From assembly GCF_007859715.1 (NCBI RefSeq), contig NZ_SJPG01000001.1, positions 4,552,728 through 4,616,727 on the forward strand: a stretch of 64,000 nt of DNA. Reading direction: 5' to 3'. The notes under the pieces were generated by a model. The model was not told the origin of the DNA. It did no database searches and saw nothing but the letters and a program-made list of their open reading frames with translations. This stretch comes from Rubinisphaera italica. Its GTDB lineage: Bacteria; Planctomycetota; Planctomycetia; Planctomycetales; Planctomycetaceae. Below, one piece after another: positions 17,074 through 28,236 of this stretch; the first letter of the stretch is position 1; every line of letters starts with the position of its first letter. The translations under genes and the position numbers were made by a program.

Positions 17074-18430
17074 CCGACTCGTCCTCCAAGCCCTCTGTAC
17101 CAAACAGTGTCAACTGAGGAGACATTGGCTCTTCTTCATAAGTAGCCGGATCATAGGGAATTGCAAAATCCGCAATAACCGTCGCTGGCTCTGGCTCAAT
17201 CACGACGAGTGTCTTGCCATAGAGAGTCAACTCGATTTGTTGACGTCCATTAGTAAGGGTTTGTCCCCAGAAGAGTATATGGTTTAATACCTGTGGATTG
17301 TGCTCCATCGCTTTCATTCTGGTCGTATATGGTCCAACCAACTTTGGATCGCATACTTTTTTGCCGTCATCAGTGTACAGTAACTTGGGAGTGATCCTTA
17401 GAAACCACTTTTGACTGAATTGCTCAAACCGAAACTCAGCCGCCAAATGCCGCCAGAACTTAAACGTCCCATATTCATAGAATTTTACAACAGTTCGAGG
17501 AGGTGCGTCCCGCTTTGTTCGAGGGCTAGTCCACATTCGTGTAAAAGTCTTATCCGCATCTCTTCTTGGTTCACGTGGAAAATACGTTCGCTTGAAATCT
17601 CTGTTGTACGCTAAACCGCATCTGTGACAATGGCTCCCAAATAATTGGTTAATCATGAAAACTAAATTCTTGCGCAGGTCAAAGTCGTCAAGCCAATCAT
17701 TAAAAGGCATCTCGTCAATTGTCTTCTCGTCACAAAACTTTCGAAGCATGTTATTTTCATTGTACAAATCGGACAAAGTGTATAGATATCCGTCGTGTAT
17801 GCAGAACGGTGGCTTATAGCCCTCAATCTCTTGTTTAATTCGACTTGCCAATTTGCGCCGAGTCTTGGCAAAAGTCAGTGTCTTCGGCAATTGACGGACA
17901 GGTAATAGATTTGAGTAGAGGCGCTCTTTTTGGTCGAACGAAATCCGAGGTGGACTAACGGCTGCATGGTCACATACGCTTTTCTTTACATCAGACGTGA
18001 ACTGATCAGTAGCTTTGTTGAAGACTACTTCAAGCGGTTTCTTCCAAATGTCAGAGGTTTCACGAATGTAAGTTTTGATCTCTTTGTAATAGAGCGCATC
18101 CTCTTTGGGATAATACACGATAAAGAATACGGGAAACGTACATCTGTTCCAATATTCAAGATCGTCGATTCGGACGGGAGTGGCGAAAGTCGGGCCATGA
18201 TCTTTTTTGATGTAGCTACTGCCAGATTTAGCCTGCACCTTGATGATGCCGCCGCTTGTCTCTAATCCACACCCATCCGCTTTGGGAGTGACGACTTCGA
18301 TCTCGCCATCAATGCCAAAATCATCCTGCGAGATCGTACGAAATATGCAATTCATCTCATGTGTAATGATTGAAATTCGATCCAGCCCACGTAGTTCCGT
18401 GAACTTCGTAACCGGAACAGTTTTCGCCAT
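17063..18430 (-). CDS. DUF4365 (DREN) - APAZ effector of the short Argonaute system
   Basis: I prefer ATG 18430 (GGAGCG upstream); an in-frame ATG at 18445 adds five residues. The N-terminal ~160 residues are a DUF4365 PD-(D/E)XK-type nuclease domain: DDFGIDGEIEVV (D41 from this start) and IIKVQAKSG (Q66, K68). The remainder, including SHCHRCGLAYNRDF and FKFWRHLAAEFRFEQF, fits an APAZ domain, the partner surface of short pAgos. In characterised SPARDA systems the DREN-APAZ/pAgo heterodimer is activated by guide-directed recognition of invader DNA and degrades nucleic acids, causing dormancy or death. Gene order effector then Argonaute is as expected. Assignment is by motif and neighbourhood. 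Confidence 0.82.
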   Translation of the reverse strand: MAKTVPVTKFTELRGLDRISIITHEMNCIFRTISQDDFGIDGEIEVVTPKADGCGLETSGGIIKVQAKSGSSYIKKDHGPTFATPVRIDDLEYWNRCTFPVFFIVYYPKEDALYYKEIKTYIRETSDIWKKPLEVVFNKATDQFTSDVKKSVCDHAAVSPPRISFDQKERLYSNLLPVRQLPKTLTFAKTRRKLASRIKQEIEGYKPPFCIHDGYLYTLSDLYNENNMLRKFCDEKTIDEMPFNDWLDDFDLRKNLVFMINQLFGSHCHRCGLAYNRDFKRTYFPREPRRDADKTFTRMWTSPRTKRDAPPRTVVKFYEYGTFKFWRHLAAEFRFEQFSQKWFLRITPKLLYTDDGKKVCDPKLVGPYTTRMKAMEHNPQVLNHILFWGQTLTNGRQQIELTLYGKTLVVIEPEPATVIADFAIPYDPATYEEEPMSPQLTLFGTEGLEDESDEY

Positions 18431-18445
18431 CTTTGCTCGCTCCAT

Positions 18446-18771
18446 CTATGATTTCTCGACCTATCTCTATTCGACAATCATAACGTGGTCTGGTAATGTT
18501 CACCAACGTCTGGTCCATCTAGTTTAGGGGGCACATCAGTCAAAGAGAATGTTCGTGATAAACCTTCAGGATTCTTACGTATTTCGGAAGCTGTTGAGTA
18601 ACTCGGCTTCTCTCCGAACACACTACGCAACTTGGAAAATGCTGGGAAAATTGCCGCACATCGGCATCCAGTCAAACGATACCGACTGTTTAAGTAGTGG
18701 GAACTCGATGCACTGTTGAGGGAATTTCAAGCACCTCCCTTGTCGGACGAAGATCAATTAAAATCAGGAAA
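18446..18771. other. Intergenic region between divergent defence operons
   Basis: About 325 bp separate the minus-strand SPARDA-like genes from the plus-strand type I restriction operon and should hold both promoters. I found no convincing coding frame. Short open frames on both strands here have no protein-like pattern. Confidence 0.5.
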
Positions 18772-21384
18772 ATGAACTTAATGGCTGAAGTGACAGAATT
18801 ATCAACGGCGAATGCCAGTAGCGGTCAACGGGCAAAGAAGCCCGAGAAGCTCACGTTGGCTAAGTTGGAGCGGCGGTTGTTTGAGGCTTGTGATATTCTT
18901 CGTGGGAATATGGATGCCTCTGAGTTTAAGGAATACATTTTTGGGATGCTGTTCCTGAAGCGGTTGAGTGACCAGTTCGATTATGATCGGCAGAAACTGC
19001 GGCAGGAATACACGGGGAAACTGCGTGAGGATTTGGTCGAGAAGCAGCTTGAGAATCCTGATAAGTATGACTTCTTTATTCCTGAGAAAGCTCACTGGAG
19101 CAAGATCAAGCATTTGAAGCAGTCGGTTGGCTCTGGATTGAATAAAGCTCTGGCGGCTATTGAGGATGCCAACCCAGATACGCTGCAAGATGTTTTGAAG
19201 GCGATCAACTTCAATCGCAAGGTCGGCCAGCGAACGATGGACGACAGTATTCTGATCGAGTTTATTCAGCACTTTGATGAAATCCCGCTGTCAAACGACG
19301 ATTTCGAGTTCCCTGACTTGCTCGGTGCCGCCTACGAGTATCTGATCAAATACTTTGCCGACAGTGCCGGGAAGAAGGGGGGCGAGTTCTATACGCCTGC
19401 CGAAGTCGTTCGCATGATGGTGCATGTGTTGGAGCCGCAGGAGGGAATGAGTGTCTGCGATCCCTGTGCTGGTTCGGGCGGTATGTTGATTCAGTCACGG
19501 CAATATGTCGAAGAGATCGGGGGCAATCCCCGAGACCTTTCATTGGCTGGTCAGGAATTGAACGGTGGGACGTGGGCTGTCTGTAAGATGAATATGATCC
19601 TGCACGGCATCCGTAGTGCCGACATTCGGCAGGGTTGTACGCTGAAGAACCCTCAGCATCGAGACAAGGCGACGGGTGAGATTCGTCGATTTGATCAAGT
19701 GATCGCCAATCCCCCTTTTGCACAAACGGCTCCCAAGAAAGCCGATGTTGAATTCCCTGAGCGGTATCACACATTCACGAAAGGGAAAAAAGCCGACTTG
19801 ATGTTCGTGCAGCACATGGCTTCGTCGCTCAAGAGTGATGGCAAGATGGCTGTGGTTATGCCGCACGGAGTTTTGTTTCGTAGTGGGGAAGAGAAAGATT
19901 GCCGCAAGCGGTTCATTAAAGAAGGCATCTTGGAGGCTGTTATCGGTTTGCCTGCCGGGTTGTTTTATGGAACGGGTATTCCTGCCAGCGTGTTGGTCAT
20001 CAACAAAAATGGAGCGAGCAAGCGGAAGAGTGTGCTGTTTATCAATGCCGATCTGGAATTCAAAGAGAACAAGAACCAGAACTCGCTGCGCCCCGAAGAC
20101 ATCGAAAAGATCACTCACGTTTACCACAAACATCTGGATGTGCCAAAATATTCTCGCAACGTGCCCATCGCAGAACTTGAGGAGGAAGACTTCAATCTCA
20201 ACATTCGGCGGTATGTCGATAACAGTCCTCCGCCTGAGCCGCACGATGTTCGAGCGCATCTGCATGGGGGTGTGCCGTTGTCCGAGGTCGATGCACTTGG
20301 CGCATACTTTGATAACTACGCTGGTTTGCGAGAGGTATTGTTCAAGCCACGAGACGAGAACTATCTCGACTTTGCCGATACCATCACTGCAAAGGATGAC
20401 ATCAAACCGTTGATTGAATCGGCAAACGGTGTGCAACAGAAGCATCAGGAGTTTCATCTGGCTCTCGATAAGTGGTGGAAGAAACATGTTAGTGAGATTG
20501 AGGCTCTGCCTGACAACAAAAATGTGTTTGAACTTCGCCGACAGTTTCTTGGCAGTCTCGGCAAAGCGTTGGTGCCGCAGGGTATTCTTGATTTACATCA
20601 GGTGCATGGAGCGCTTGCCGCTTACATGAACTCTTTGGCGGCTGACTTCAAATCGGTGGCAGCCAGTGGTTGGGGACCAGAACTGATTCCTGAAGAAGAC
20701 ATCCTGCAATCCCAGTTCCCTGAAGTGCTGGAAAAGATCGAACAGGATCACGCTCGCATTGCCGAACTGGAAGCGTTGTTTGCGGCTGCCGATGCGAGTG
20801 AAGAGGGTGACGAGCCGGAAGAGTCTGAGGATGGTGTGCTGCCAAAGGAGGTGGTTAAATCACTGAAGTCAGACAGGAAAGAGCTTACGGCCAAAGTCAA
20901 GCAGATCAAAAAGCATGTGAAGTCGATGCGTCTGGACATTAAACGGATGGAGGCAGCGAATTACTCGCAAAGCGAGATCAACGAAAAACTTGCCGAAGCC
21001 AGTGACGACGAGGCGGAAGGGATCGAAGTTCAGGAGCAGATTGAAAAGATTGACGAACAACTGGCACGGCACTCTGCCTTGGAAACAGAACTCAAGTCGC
21101 TGAAAAGCGGCATCAAGGAAGTTGGGAAGCAGCGAGATGAACTGGTTACTGCCGCCCGTTCCAAAATCAGTGTTGATGAAGCAAAGCAATTGATCTTGGA
21201 ACGGTTTCGCCGAGTTTTGAGTGAACGATTCGATGGGTACCTACGACAGTATCAACGTGCCTTGACATCTGAAATTGAAAACCTCTGCGAGAAGTACGCT
21301 GTAACAACTGCGGTGATTCTGGAAGAACGAGATCAGGAAGCCGCCCAACTCAGTCAGTTTTTGAAGGAGTTGGGGTATGAGTAA
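18772..21384 (+). CDS. hsdM: Type I restriction-modification methyltransferase subunit HsdM
   Basis: The frame could open at GTG 18697, but ATG 18772 (AGGAAA just upstream) or ATG 18781 is more likely. An N-terminal HsdM helical bundle ([31 protein letters not shown]) leads into the N6-adenine methyltransferase fold. Motif I is [10 protein letters not shown] (Asp about 227 from 18781) and motif IV is ANPPF (Asn about 310). The last ~330 residues are charged and coiled-coil-like ([11 protein letters not shown] ... [12 protein letters not shown]), making the protein longer than the ~500-residue E. coli type. It methylates the recognition site chosen by HsdS. Its stop overlaps hsdS by 8 bp. Confidence 0.93.
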   Translation: MNLMAEVTELSTANASSGQRAKKPEKLTLAKLERRLFEACDILRGNMDASEFKEYIFGMLFLKRLSDQFDYDRQKLRQEYTGKLREDLVEKQLENPDKYDFFIPEKAHWSKIKHLKQSVGSGLNKALAAIEDANPDTLQDVLKAINFNRKVGQRTMDDSILIEFIQHFDEIPLSNDDFEFPDLLGAAYEYLIKYFADSAGKKGGEFYTPAEVVRMMVHVLEPQEGMSVCDPCAGSGGMLIQSRQYVEEIGGNPRDLSLAGQELNGGTWAVCKMNMILHGIRSADIRQGCTLKNPQHRDKATGEIRRFDQVIANPPFAQTAPKKADVEFPERYHTFTKGKKADLMFVQHMASSLKSDGKMAVVMPHGVLFRSGEEKDCRKRFIKEGILEAVIGLPAGLFYGTGIPASVLVINKNGASKRKSVLFINADLEFKENKNQNSLRPEDIEKITHVYHKHLDVPKYSRNVPIAELEEEDFNLNIRRYVDNSPPPEPHDVRAHLHGGVPLSEVDALGAYFDNYAGLREVLFKPRDENYLDFADTITAKDDIKPLIESANGVQQKHQEFHLALDKWWKKHVSEIEALPDNKNVFELRRQFLGSLGKALVPQGILDLHQVHGALAAYMNSLAADFKSVAASGWGPELIPEEDILQSQFPEVLEKIEQDHARIAELEALFAAADASEEGDEPEESEDGVLPKEVVKSLKSDRKELTAKVKQIKKHVKSMRLDIKRMEAANYSQSEINEKLAEASDDEAEGIEVQEQIEKIDEQLARHSALETELKSLKSGIKEVGKQRDELVTAARSKISVDEAKQLILERFRRVLSERFDGYLRQYQRALTSEIENLCEKYAVTTAVILEERDQEAAQLSQFLKELGYE

Positions 21385-22735
21385 GTTGGTCGAAACACAG
21401 GTATTCAATTCTCAACTAATAGCGACTGGATGGGAGATTGATGTCGTCGATGGTATCCTAAGCCGCATCATAGATTATCGAGGTAAAACACCATCAAAAA
21501 CCGAAAGCGGGATTCCACTTATCACGGCAAAAAATGTCCGTAACGGATACATTGAAGATGAGCCAAGGGAATACATTTCCGAACTCGCTTACGAATCATG
21601 GATGACACGTGGAATTCCTAAACATGGCGATGTGCTGTTTACAACCGAAGCTCCTTTAGCAAATGTCGCACAGATCACATCCAAGAGGAGACTCGCTTTC
21701 GCCCAGAGGGTTATAATTCTGCAAACCAATGGTCGTATGTTTTCAGGATTTCTGAAATACCTATTGATGGCTGAATCAATTCGAAAGCGTATTTTTGCAA
21801 AAAGCACCGGTTCAACTGTTGAAGGAATCAAGCAGAGTGTATTTCGTCGTATATGCATTTCATTCCCTGAGTCCCTCACTGAGCAGCGCAAGATCGCTCG
21901 GATTCTGACGACGCTGGACAACTTGATTGAGAAGACTGAAGCGTTGATTGCCAAGTATCAGGCGATCAAACAGGGGATGATGCACGACCTGTTCACCCGA
22001 GGTGTGGACTCGGACGGCCAACTTCGCCCCACCCAAGAACAAGCCCCCGACTTGTACAAGCAATCCGAACTCGGATGGATTCCGAAGGAGTGGTGTCTCC
22101 ATACTTTCGGTGATTCAATATCGTACATGGATTCTGGTTGGAGTCCCATATGCGAGACGACACCGGCATCCCACGGCGAGTGTGGTTCGTTGAAGACGAC
22201 TTCGATTTCTTGGGAAGGTTATGACCCAAATGAAAATAAGCGACTTCCTGATGAGTTGTCTCCAGAGGTAAAGGCTTTTGTTCGGCCTGATGACATCCTG
22301 ATAACACGGGTCGGGCCTCGTAACCGGATCGGAGTTGTAGCACATGTGGATCATACGCCAGATGCGTTAATGGTTTCCGATAATATGCTTAGGCTGCGAC
22401 TCACCAACCATGAAATATTACGACCTGCCTTCGTTCCGCTGATTCTATCTTCGCACGCAATCCAGAGTCGCTGGGAGGGCCGAAAGGTTGGCCTTGCTGA
22501 AGCACAGATGGTCATCACACAACACGTTGTCCGCAACACACTTGTTTCTGTCCCACCAGTACAGGAGCAAGAAATGATCGTGGACAGACACGCTAAGTGC
22601 CAAAGTGTGATTCGAGCAGAGCGGAGGCGGCGAGAGAATCTGCTAGTTGTAAAGTCGGGACTGATGCAAGACCTGCTGACTGGCAAAGTCCGTGTGAAAG
22701 TCGACGAAGCCGAGGAGATCACTGCCCATGCCTGA
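21377..22735 (+). CDS. hsdS: Type I restriction-modification specificity subunit HsdS
   Basis: The 452 residues contain two target-recognition domains. The first (about 1-180) opens with [16 protein letters not shown] and ends in the conserved helix [26 protein letters not shown]. The second has [24 protein letters not shown] and a terminal [20 protein letters not shown] helix. This twofold architecture reads a bipartite DNA site and bridges HsdM and HsdR. Overlaps of 8 bp with both neighbours show tight translational coupling. Confidence 0.93.
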   Translation: MSKLVETQVFNSQLIATGWEIDVVDGILSRIIDYRGKTPSKTESGIPLITAKNVRNGYIEDEPREYISELAYESWMTRGIPKHGDVLFTTEAPLANVAQITSKRRLAFAQRVIILQTNGRMFSGFLKYLLMAESIRKRIFAKSTGSTVEGIKQSVFRRICISFPESLTEQRKIARILTTLDNLIEKTEALIAKYQAIKQGMMHDLFTRGVDSDGQLRPTQEQAPDLYKQSELGWIPKEWCLHTFGDSISYMDSGWSPICETTPASHGECGSLKTTSISWEGYDPNENKRLPDELSPEVKAFVRPDDILITRVGPRNRIGVVAHVDHTPDALMVSDNMLRLRLTNHEILRPAFVPLILSSHAIQSRWEGRKVGLAEAQMVITQHVVRNTLVSVPPVQEQEMIVDRHAKCQSVIRAERRRRENLLVVKSGLMQDLLTGKVRVKVDEAEEITAHA

Positions 22736-23606
22736 CTTCCAACAACGTCCATACTCCATTCGCATTTTCGTGCCAGACGGAGATCCCGATGGTCTGCGAA
22801 TGGTCGAGAAATCGAACTGGACCGGCATCGGTGTCGTCTTCAAACGAACCGGCTACAAGCAGGTGGTGGGTCGGCCCGAGTTTGATCGTACGGGCATCTA
22901 TGTGTTGGTTGGCTTCAGCGAAGACAGTGCGTTGCCCACGATCAACATCGGCGAAGGTGATTCCGTCAAGGAGCGACTCAACAAACATTATAGCAATAAG
23001 GATTTTTGGGAGTGGTGTGTCTTCTTCGTCACCAAAGACAGCAGCCTGAATAAAGCCCATGTCAAACATCTCGAATCCCGCCTGCTGGAACTCGCCAAAG
23101 CCGCCAAGCAGTGCAAGTTCGACAACACCGGTTCCTCCCTGCAACCGACGCTCTCGGAAGCCGAACGTGCCGACACGGAGAGTTTTCTGTTGGACATGCT
23201 CAGCATTTTCCCGCTGCTGGGTCTCAGCGTTTTTGAGAAGACAGAAACAAAGAAGGAGCCGCACGATTTTTTCTATATTGAGTCTAAGAAGGTAAAAGCC
23301 AGTGGCTACGAAGATCCGAAAGGCTTCGTGGTTCGCAGCGGATCGCAACTCGTCAAAGAGGAACAAGCCACGATTCACAACTATATGTCCACTCAGCGAA
23401 AAGATTTGCTGGAGCAGGGGGTCGTTCAGGAAATGGGCGAGCATTATATCTTCAAACAGGATCAGGTGTTCGGATCACCCTCCACGGCTGCCGGTGTCAT
23501 TCTCGGCAGAACTGCCAACGGACGGATTGAATGGAAGACGAAGGATGGAGTTACGCTGAAGCAAATGCAGGCATCCACCGCTGATACGGAGGACAATGAT
23601 GAGTGA
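22728..23606 (+). CDS. GIY-YIG nuclease-family protein with C-terminal DUF4357
   Basis: A 292-residue protein. The N-terminal domain holds [10 protein letters not shown] (GIY at 56-58), INIGEG (equivalent of YIG, 73-75), R83 in VKERLNKHY and E116 in HLESRLLEL, so the key GIY-YIG residues are largely present although YIG is altered to NIG. The C-terminal ~60 residues ([23 protein letters not shown]) are a DUF4357. Such proteins recur inside type I restriction operons; their role is not settled. It overlaps hsdS by 8 bp and the DUF429 gene by 11 bp. Confidence 0.85.
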   Translation: MPDFQQRPYSIRIFVPDGDPDGLRMVEKSNWTGIGVVFKRTGYKQVVGRPEFDRTGIYVLVGFSEDSALPTINIGEGDSVKERLNKHYSNKDFWEWCVFFVTKDSSLNKAHVKHLESRLLELAKAAKQCKFDNTGSSLQPTLSEAERADTESFLLDMLSIFPLLGLSVFEKTETKKEPHDFFYIESKKVKASGYEDPKGFVVRSGSQLVKEEQATIHNYMSTQRKDLLEQGVVQEMGEHYIFKQDQVFGSPSTAAGVILGRTANGRIEWKTKDGVTLKQMQASTADTEDNDE

Positions 23607-24861
23607 TTTAAAAATCGATTGGATCTATCGCTTTGCCGTAAACGGCTCGTTCCCGGACCCTTTTGAGGAGGTCGCCGCAATTTGTGCAATATGTGAGGAG
23701 ACTGAATACGCTTATTTGTTGCTTAGCAACCGAAGTTCTCCTCCAATGTCTGCCGCAACCACAGGTCAAGTGGTGGGAATCTGCACGGCAGAGAGTGGTC
23801 GCCTGTTGCTTCAAGCAACCGCCGTAGTCAGAGAGCAACCTGCATCGCACTCGATAACTCCTAATGCAGTCACCGGTCTATATGGCGAACTGGCGGATCG
23901 GGTCTTCTGCAAGATCGAGAATGTTCAACTAACTGGTTCAATACCCGTCGATGAGTCCATTCTGTCGGCAGAAGCACAGAAAGACCTCCTCAATGGACAG
24001 GCGACGGTAAAGCGACTCACGAAAGCAACCAAGAAACCGAAGCGAGCAGCGAAACAGAATCCCGTATCAGTCGCCCCGGATTTAGAACCGATCGAATTGG
24101 ATTCGGTTGAATTGCAATTTGCCATTCCGCCGGATGTAGACGAATTCGTAGTGGGACTTGATCCAACGGCAGCCACTTGGGAATCGGCAATGACCGTTGG
24201 AACCAAAAAGATGCCGTCATTCGCTTTGAGGATTAAGGATGGACGCCTATCCGTTGCTGAAAGCCCGTTAGCTTTGCATCTGACAAATAACGACTTCTGG
24301 CAGCGAGTGAATGATCTCAAAGCTTCACTCACTTGTATCGACGGTCCGTGTGGAACGAATGGACCTCGGCTACTGGATGCCTACTCAGCATGGGCTGATG
24401 ATGGTTGCCACGGCACAAGAGATTCTGAAATTCAGTTATATCGTGAGGGAGTGGGTCTCTTTTGGACTAGCCAAAACACAGTGATGAACTTCAAAGGACC
24501 TGATCGGTGGATCGCTCGTTCCCTGCGTTTGTTTAGCGAGTCACCAACAATCGAAAAGATCGAGACTCATCCTCATGGGGCATTCCTGTTCCTGTGGCAT
24601 TCTTTCGGGCAAGAAGGCAAACCACCGGAAAAAAGCAAACTAGCGGGACAGGATGCGAGGTTCGCAATATTGAAAAAGTTCTTACCGGATCTGACAAGGA
24701 AAATGGTCCCGGACCATGATGCTATGGATTCAGCCGTCGCTGCATTAGTTGCCGCACTTCATCGACTTGGATTAACGACATCTTTTGGAACCATGAAAAA
24801 CGGTGGTTTGATTTGGATGCCGAACATAAGCGATCAAGTTCGACGAAACGGAGAGAATTGA
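23596..24861 (+). CDS. DUF429 protein (RNase H-like fold)
   Basis: The 421-residue frame starts ATGATG at 23596/23599. The C-terminal half carries the DUF429 signature: [44 protein letters not shown] and [17 protein letters not shown]. The acidic residues in these four blocks fit an RNase H-like active site. The N-terminal ~150 residues are unassigned, ending in a Lys-rich linker ([12 protein letters not shown]). It lies 3 bp before hsdR in the restriction operon. Whether it modifies the restriction system or acts alone is unknown. Confidence 0.75.
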   Translation: MMSDLKIDWIYRFAVNGSFPDPFEEVAAICAICEETEYAYLLLSNRSSPPMSAATTGQVVGICTAESGRLLLQATAVVREQPASHSITPNAVTGLYGELADRVFCKIENVQLTGSIPVDESILSAEAQKDLLNGQATVKRLTKATKKPKRAAKQNPVSVAPDLEPIELDSVELQFAIPPDVDEFVVGLDPTAATWESAMTVGTKKMPSFALRIKDGRLSVAESPLALHLTNNDFWQRVNDLKASLTCIDGPCGTNGPRLLDAYSAWADDGCHGTRDSEIQLYREGVGLFWTSQNTVMNFKGPDRWIARSLRLFSESPTIEKIETHPHGAFLFLWHSFGQEGKPPEKSKLAGQDARFAILKKFLPDLTRKMVPDHDAMDSAVAALVAALHRLGLTTSFGTMKNGGLIWMPNISDQVRRNGEN

Positions 24862-24864
24862 ACC

Positions 24865-27800
24865 ATGTCCGAATACAACTTCGTCGAAAAACCGTTTCTC
24901 GATCAGTTGAAGCAACTGGACTGGGACGTCATTGATCAGGGACCAGCATATCCGACTGATCCGACGAAGAGTCTGCGCAACAATTTCAGGGATGTGTTTC
25001 TGCGAGACAAGTTCTTTGAGAATGTCCGAGCGATCAATACCACAGAAGACGGTCAAGCTTGGCTGACCGACAAGCAACTTGAAGAAGTCTATGAGAGCAT
25101 TTCAGGCGGTATGACTGGAAGTCTGATCGAGATCAATGAAGCTGTCCAGAAGCTTCTCTATCGAACTCAGGTTGATGAAAATGAACTCACAGGTGAGGAA
25201 TACCCAAACGTTCAACCGATTGACTTTCAAAACCCACTCAAAAATAACTTTCTGGCAATCAATCAGTTTCGTATCGACACACCGGGTTGCGTAAAGTCTT
25301 GCATCATTCCCGACATCGTGCTGTTCGTGAATGGGATACCGTTGGTCGTAGTCGAAGCCAAGGATATCAACCAGACCGAATCCAACCCGATGTATGAAGC
25401 GTTCCGTCAGTTGATGCGGTACAGCGGGCAGCGGCAAGGGACTCACGAAGCTGGGCTTCGAGAGGGTGAGCCGAAGCTGTTCCATACGAACCAATTTATT
25501 ATTCGCAGTTGCGGAGATCGATGCGAGTTTGGGACGGTCACCTCCACCGAAGAAGAATATTTCTACCCGTGGCGTGACATCTATCCCGAGAAGTACAGCA
25601 CCTATGAGAAGCCGCTTAGAATAGAACGGCAACAGGAATTACTGATTCAGGGAATGCTTCCCAAGGAAACTTTGCTCGACATCGTGCGCAGTTGCACTGT
25701 TTTCATGGATGTGGGCAAGACACGAGCAAAGATTGTCTGTCGCTATCAGCAATACCGAGCTATGCAGAAGATCATCGGTCGTCTCCGTAAAGGCGATACA
25801 CCGATGGAACGGTCGGGAGTTGTGTGGCACACTCAAGGATCAGGCAAGTCACTTACGATGGTGTTTGCTATTCGCAAATTGCGAATGTGTGATGACCTGA
25901 AAGATTTCAAGGTTTGCCTGATTAACGACCGTCGAGACCTTGAACAACAGCTTGGTGAAACGGCAACACTGACCGACGAGAAGGTGACCTACATCAACAG
26001 CACAAAGGATTTGAAGGAGAAGCTTGCCACCGACACATCCAACCTGAACATGATTATGGTTCACAAGTTCAACGAGGTCCAGAACAAGGATGTTCCCGAT
26101 TACCTTGAGAGTGCTTTAAATATACCTCAGTACGAGAACTTCGGCGTGGTGAACTCATCCGAGCGAATCTTGCTCATGATTGACGAGGCTCATCGGTCTC
26201 AGGCAGGGGATCTCGGAGACAACCTATTCGAAGCGTTTCCGCAGGCGACTCGACTTGCCTTCACAGGAACACCACTCATTGCCGTAAAAGATGGTCAGGT
26301 CGTTGGGCAGAAGACAGCCAAACGATTCGGTGGTTATATCGACAAATACAAGATACAGGATGCCGTGGATGATGGTGCGACGGTCCAGATTCTCTACGAG
26401 GGAAAGACCGCCGATTCGGCGATCAACATGAAACATGTGTTTGACAACAAGATCGATGATGCTGCCCGAATCCACGTTGAGTCGCAACTTCGAAAGGCCG
26501 ACAATGTTGCTGCCCTGAAGAGAATGGCGAAACGTGAAGCGAAGCCGTTTGATGATCTGGTCAGGGAACGAACTGCCGAAGAGATTCTGGCACTGAAACA
26601 AAAATGGGGAACAACAGGCGATATTCTAGAAGCCGATGAGCGAATTGAGGACATCGCCGAGGACCTTGTGGACCACTACATTGAAAACATCCTTCCGAAC
26701 GGCTTCAAAGCTCAGGTCGTCTGCGGGTCCAAGATGGCGGCGATCAAATACAAGGATTTTATAGACAAGGCACTTGCGGTACGACTGGCCATCGAAGAAG
26801 CAAAACCATCAAAAGGAAATACCACTCAGGAATCAGGCTACCGAGATGATGAATTATGTAGACAGATTGCTTTTTTGCAGTCAGTTGTTGTGATATCTGG
26901 TGATGGAACAAATGAGGCAGCCGTGATCACAGCCGCTCGCAAGCATGCCCGAGAAGTGAATGCCGTCGATAACTTTAAACGAGCCTTTAATTACGATGAT
27001 CCCGAAAAGGTCAATACAGGGGTCGCCTTCCTGATTGTCTGCGACATGCTGTTAACAGGTTTCGATGCTCCAATCGAGCAGGTCATGTATATCGATAAGA
27101 ACGTAAAGAATCACAATCTGTTACAAACAATTGCCCGAGTTAACAGGATTGCTAAAGGCAAGAGTCGTGGCTTCATTGTCGATTACATCGGATTGTCTAA
27201 ACACTTGAAGCAGGCACTCTCGATTTATGCGTCTGAGGATCGGAAAGACCTCGAAGAGTCTCTCCAGAACATCAGCGTTGAACTTCCAGTTCTACAGGAC
27301 CGTTACCGCCGACTGCTCAATCTGTTCGTGGATAATGGAGTCAAGAACATCGAGGAGTTTGTTGAGCAAAAGATAAGCGACCAAGTAGAACTGTTCGCCA
27401 CTTTAGAAAAAGCCATCGAGTGCATGGAGGATATTAAGCAGCGATCAAACTTTGAGGTGTACCTGAAAAAGTTTATGCAGAGCATGGACATCATTCTGCC
27501 TAATGCCGCTGCTAATCCTTACAAGATTCCTGTCAAGCGATTTGGTTATATCCTCGTGAGAGTCAGGGACCGCTACAAAGACGACACGCTGACGATTTCT
27601 GGTGCTGGCGAGAAAGTGAAAAAGCATATCGACGAGCATCTGATCAGCCTTGGCATCAACCCGAAGATTCCTCCAGTCGAGTTATTTTCGTCTCAATTCA
27701 TTCAGGAAGTTGAGAAGAATACCTCACCCAAAGCCAAGGCAAGTGAAATGGAACATGCCATTCGCAAGCACTGCAAGGTTAAGTTTGACGAAGACCCAGC

Positions 27801-28236
27801 TTTTTACGCAAAGCTGAGCGAGAAACTGGAAGCACTGATCAAGCAACACAAAGACAATTGGGAGCAATTGGTTGGCGATCTATTCGGTCTTCGCAGCGAG
27901 GCAGAGGCAGGACGCAAAGAGGAAATTGAAGGAGTGAGTGCTGAAGCGGCTCCTTTCTATGATCTGGTTGGGCAACTCGCCTTTAAGGACAAGACTGTCC
28001 CTCCTGAATGTGCGGAGACTGTGAAACAGCTTGTGATTGATGTCATCGATCATTTGCAGTCCAACATCGACATTATCGACTTCTGGAACCGTCCTACAGA
28101 AGTCAGCCGCCTGCGAGGTGAATTATCGGATTTGATGTTGGCAACAGGTGTTGATCAGGTAATTGGAAACGCTGACAAGCTTGTCGCCGAGATCACTCAA
28201 CTTGCGAAGAACCGAGAAAAGGACATTCTCAGTTAA
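24865..28236 (+). CDS. hsdR: Type I restriction enzyme endonuclease/translocase subunit HsdR
   Basis: The 1,123-residue protein has an N-terminal PD-(D/E)XK nuclease domain (D150 in IIPDIVLF; E164-A-K166 in VVVEAKD), then an SF2 helicase. Walker A is TQGSGKSLTM (K328), motif II DEAH at 440-443, motif III LAFTGTPL, and the later GFDAP and QTIARVNRI are motifs V/VI. A C-terminal helical domain should contact HsdM/HsdS. It translocates and cuts unmethylated DNA. All motifs look intact, and with hsdM and hsdS complete the system may be active. Confidence 0.95.
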   Translation: MSEYNFVEKPFLDQLKQLDWDVIDQGPAYPTDPTKSLRNNFRDVFLRDKFFENVRAINTTEDGQAWLTDKQLEEVYESISGGMTGSLIEINEAVQKLLYRTQVDENELTGEEYPNVQPIDFQNPLKNNFLAINQFRIDTPGCVKSCIIPDIVLFVNGIPLVVVEAKDINQTESNPMYEAFRQLMRYSGQRQGTHEAGLREGEPKLFHTNQFIIRSCGDRCEFGTVTSTEEEYFYPWRDIYPEKYSTYEKPLRIERQQELLIQGMLPKETLLDIVRSCTVFMDVGKTRAKIVCRYQQYRAMQKIIGRLRKGDTPMERSGVVWHTQGSGKSLTMVFAIRKLRMCDDLKDFKVCLINDRRDLEQQLGETATLTDEKVTYINSTKDLKEKLATDTSNLNMIMVHKFNEVQNKDVPDYLESALNIPQYENFGVVNSSERILLMIDEAHRSQAGDLGDNLFEAFPQATRLAFTGTPLIAVKDGQVVGQKTAKRFGGYIDKYKIQDAVDDGATVQILYEGKTADSAINMKHVFDNKIDDAARIHVESQLRKADNVAALKRMAKREAKPFDDLVRERTAEEILALKQKWGTTGDILEADERIEDIAEDLVDHYIENILPNGFKAQVVCGSKMAAIKYKDFIDKALAVRLAIEEAKPSKGNTTQESGYRDDELCRQIAFLQSVVVISGDGTNEAAVITAARKHAREVNAVDNFKRAFNYDDPEKVNTGVAFLIVCDMLLTGFDAPIEQVMYIDKNVKNHNLLQTIARVNRIAKGKSRGFIVDYIGLSKHLKQALSIYASEDRKDLEESLQNISVELPVLQDRYRRLLNLFVDNGVKNIEEFVEQKISDQVELFATLEKAIECMEDIKQRSNFEVYLKKFMQSMDIILPNAAANPYKIPVKRFGYILVRVRDRYKDDTLTISGAGEKVKKHIDEHLISLGINPKIPPVELFSSQFIQEVEKNTSPKAKASEMEHAIRKHCKVKFDEDPAFYAKLSEKLEALIKQHKDNWEQLVGDLFGLRSEAEAGRKEEIEGVSAEAAPFYDLVGQLAFKDKTVPPECAETVKQLVIDVIDHLQSNIDIIDFWNRPTEVSRLRGELSDLMLATGVDQVIGNADKLVAEITQLAKNREKDILS

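Noticed and set aside
19540..20487. A 315-codon open frame antisense to hsdM
   Set aside because: It lies entirely inside the well-supported hsdM motor of the operon, has no protein-family pattern and no ribosome-binding site. Long antisense frames are common in coding DNA.
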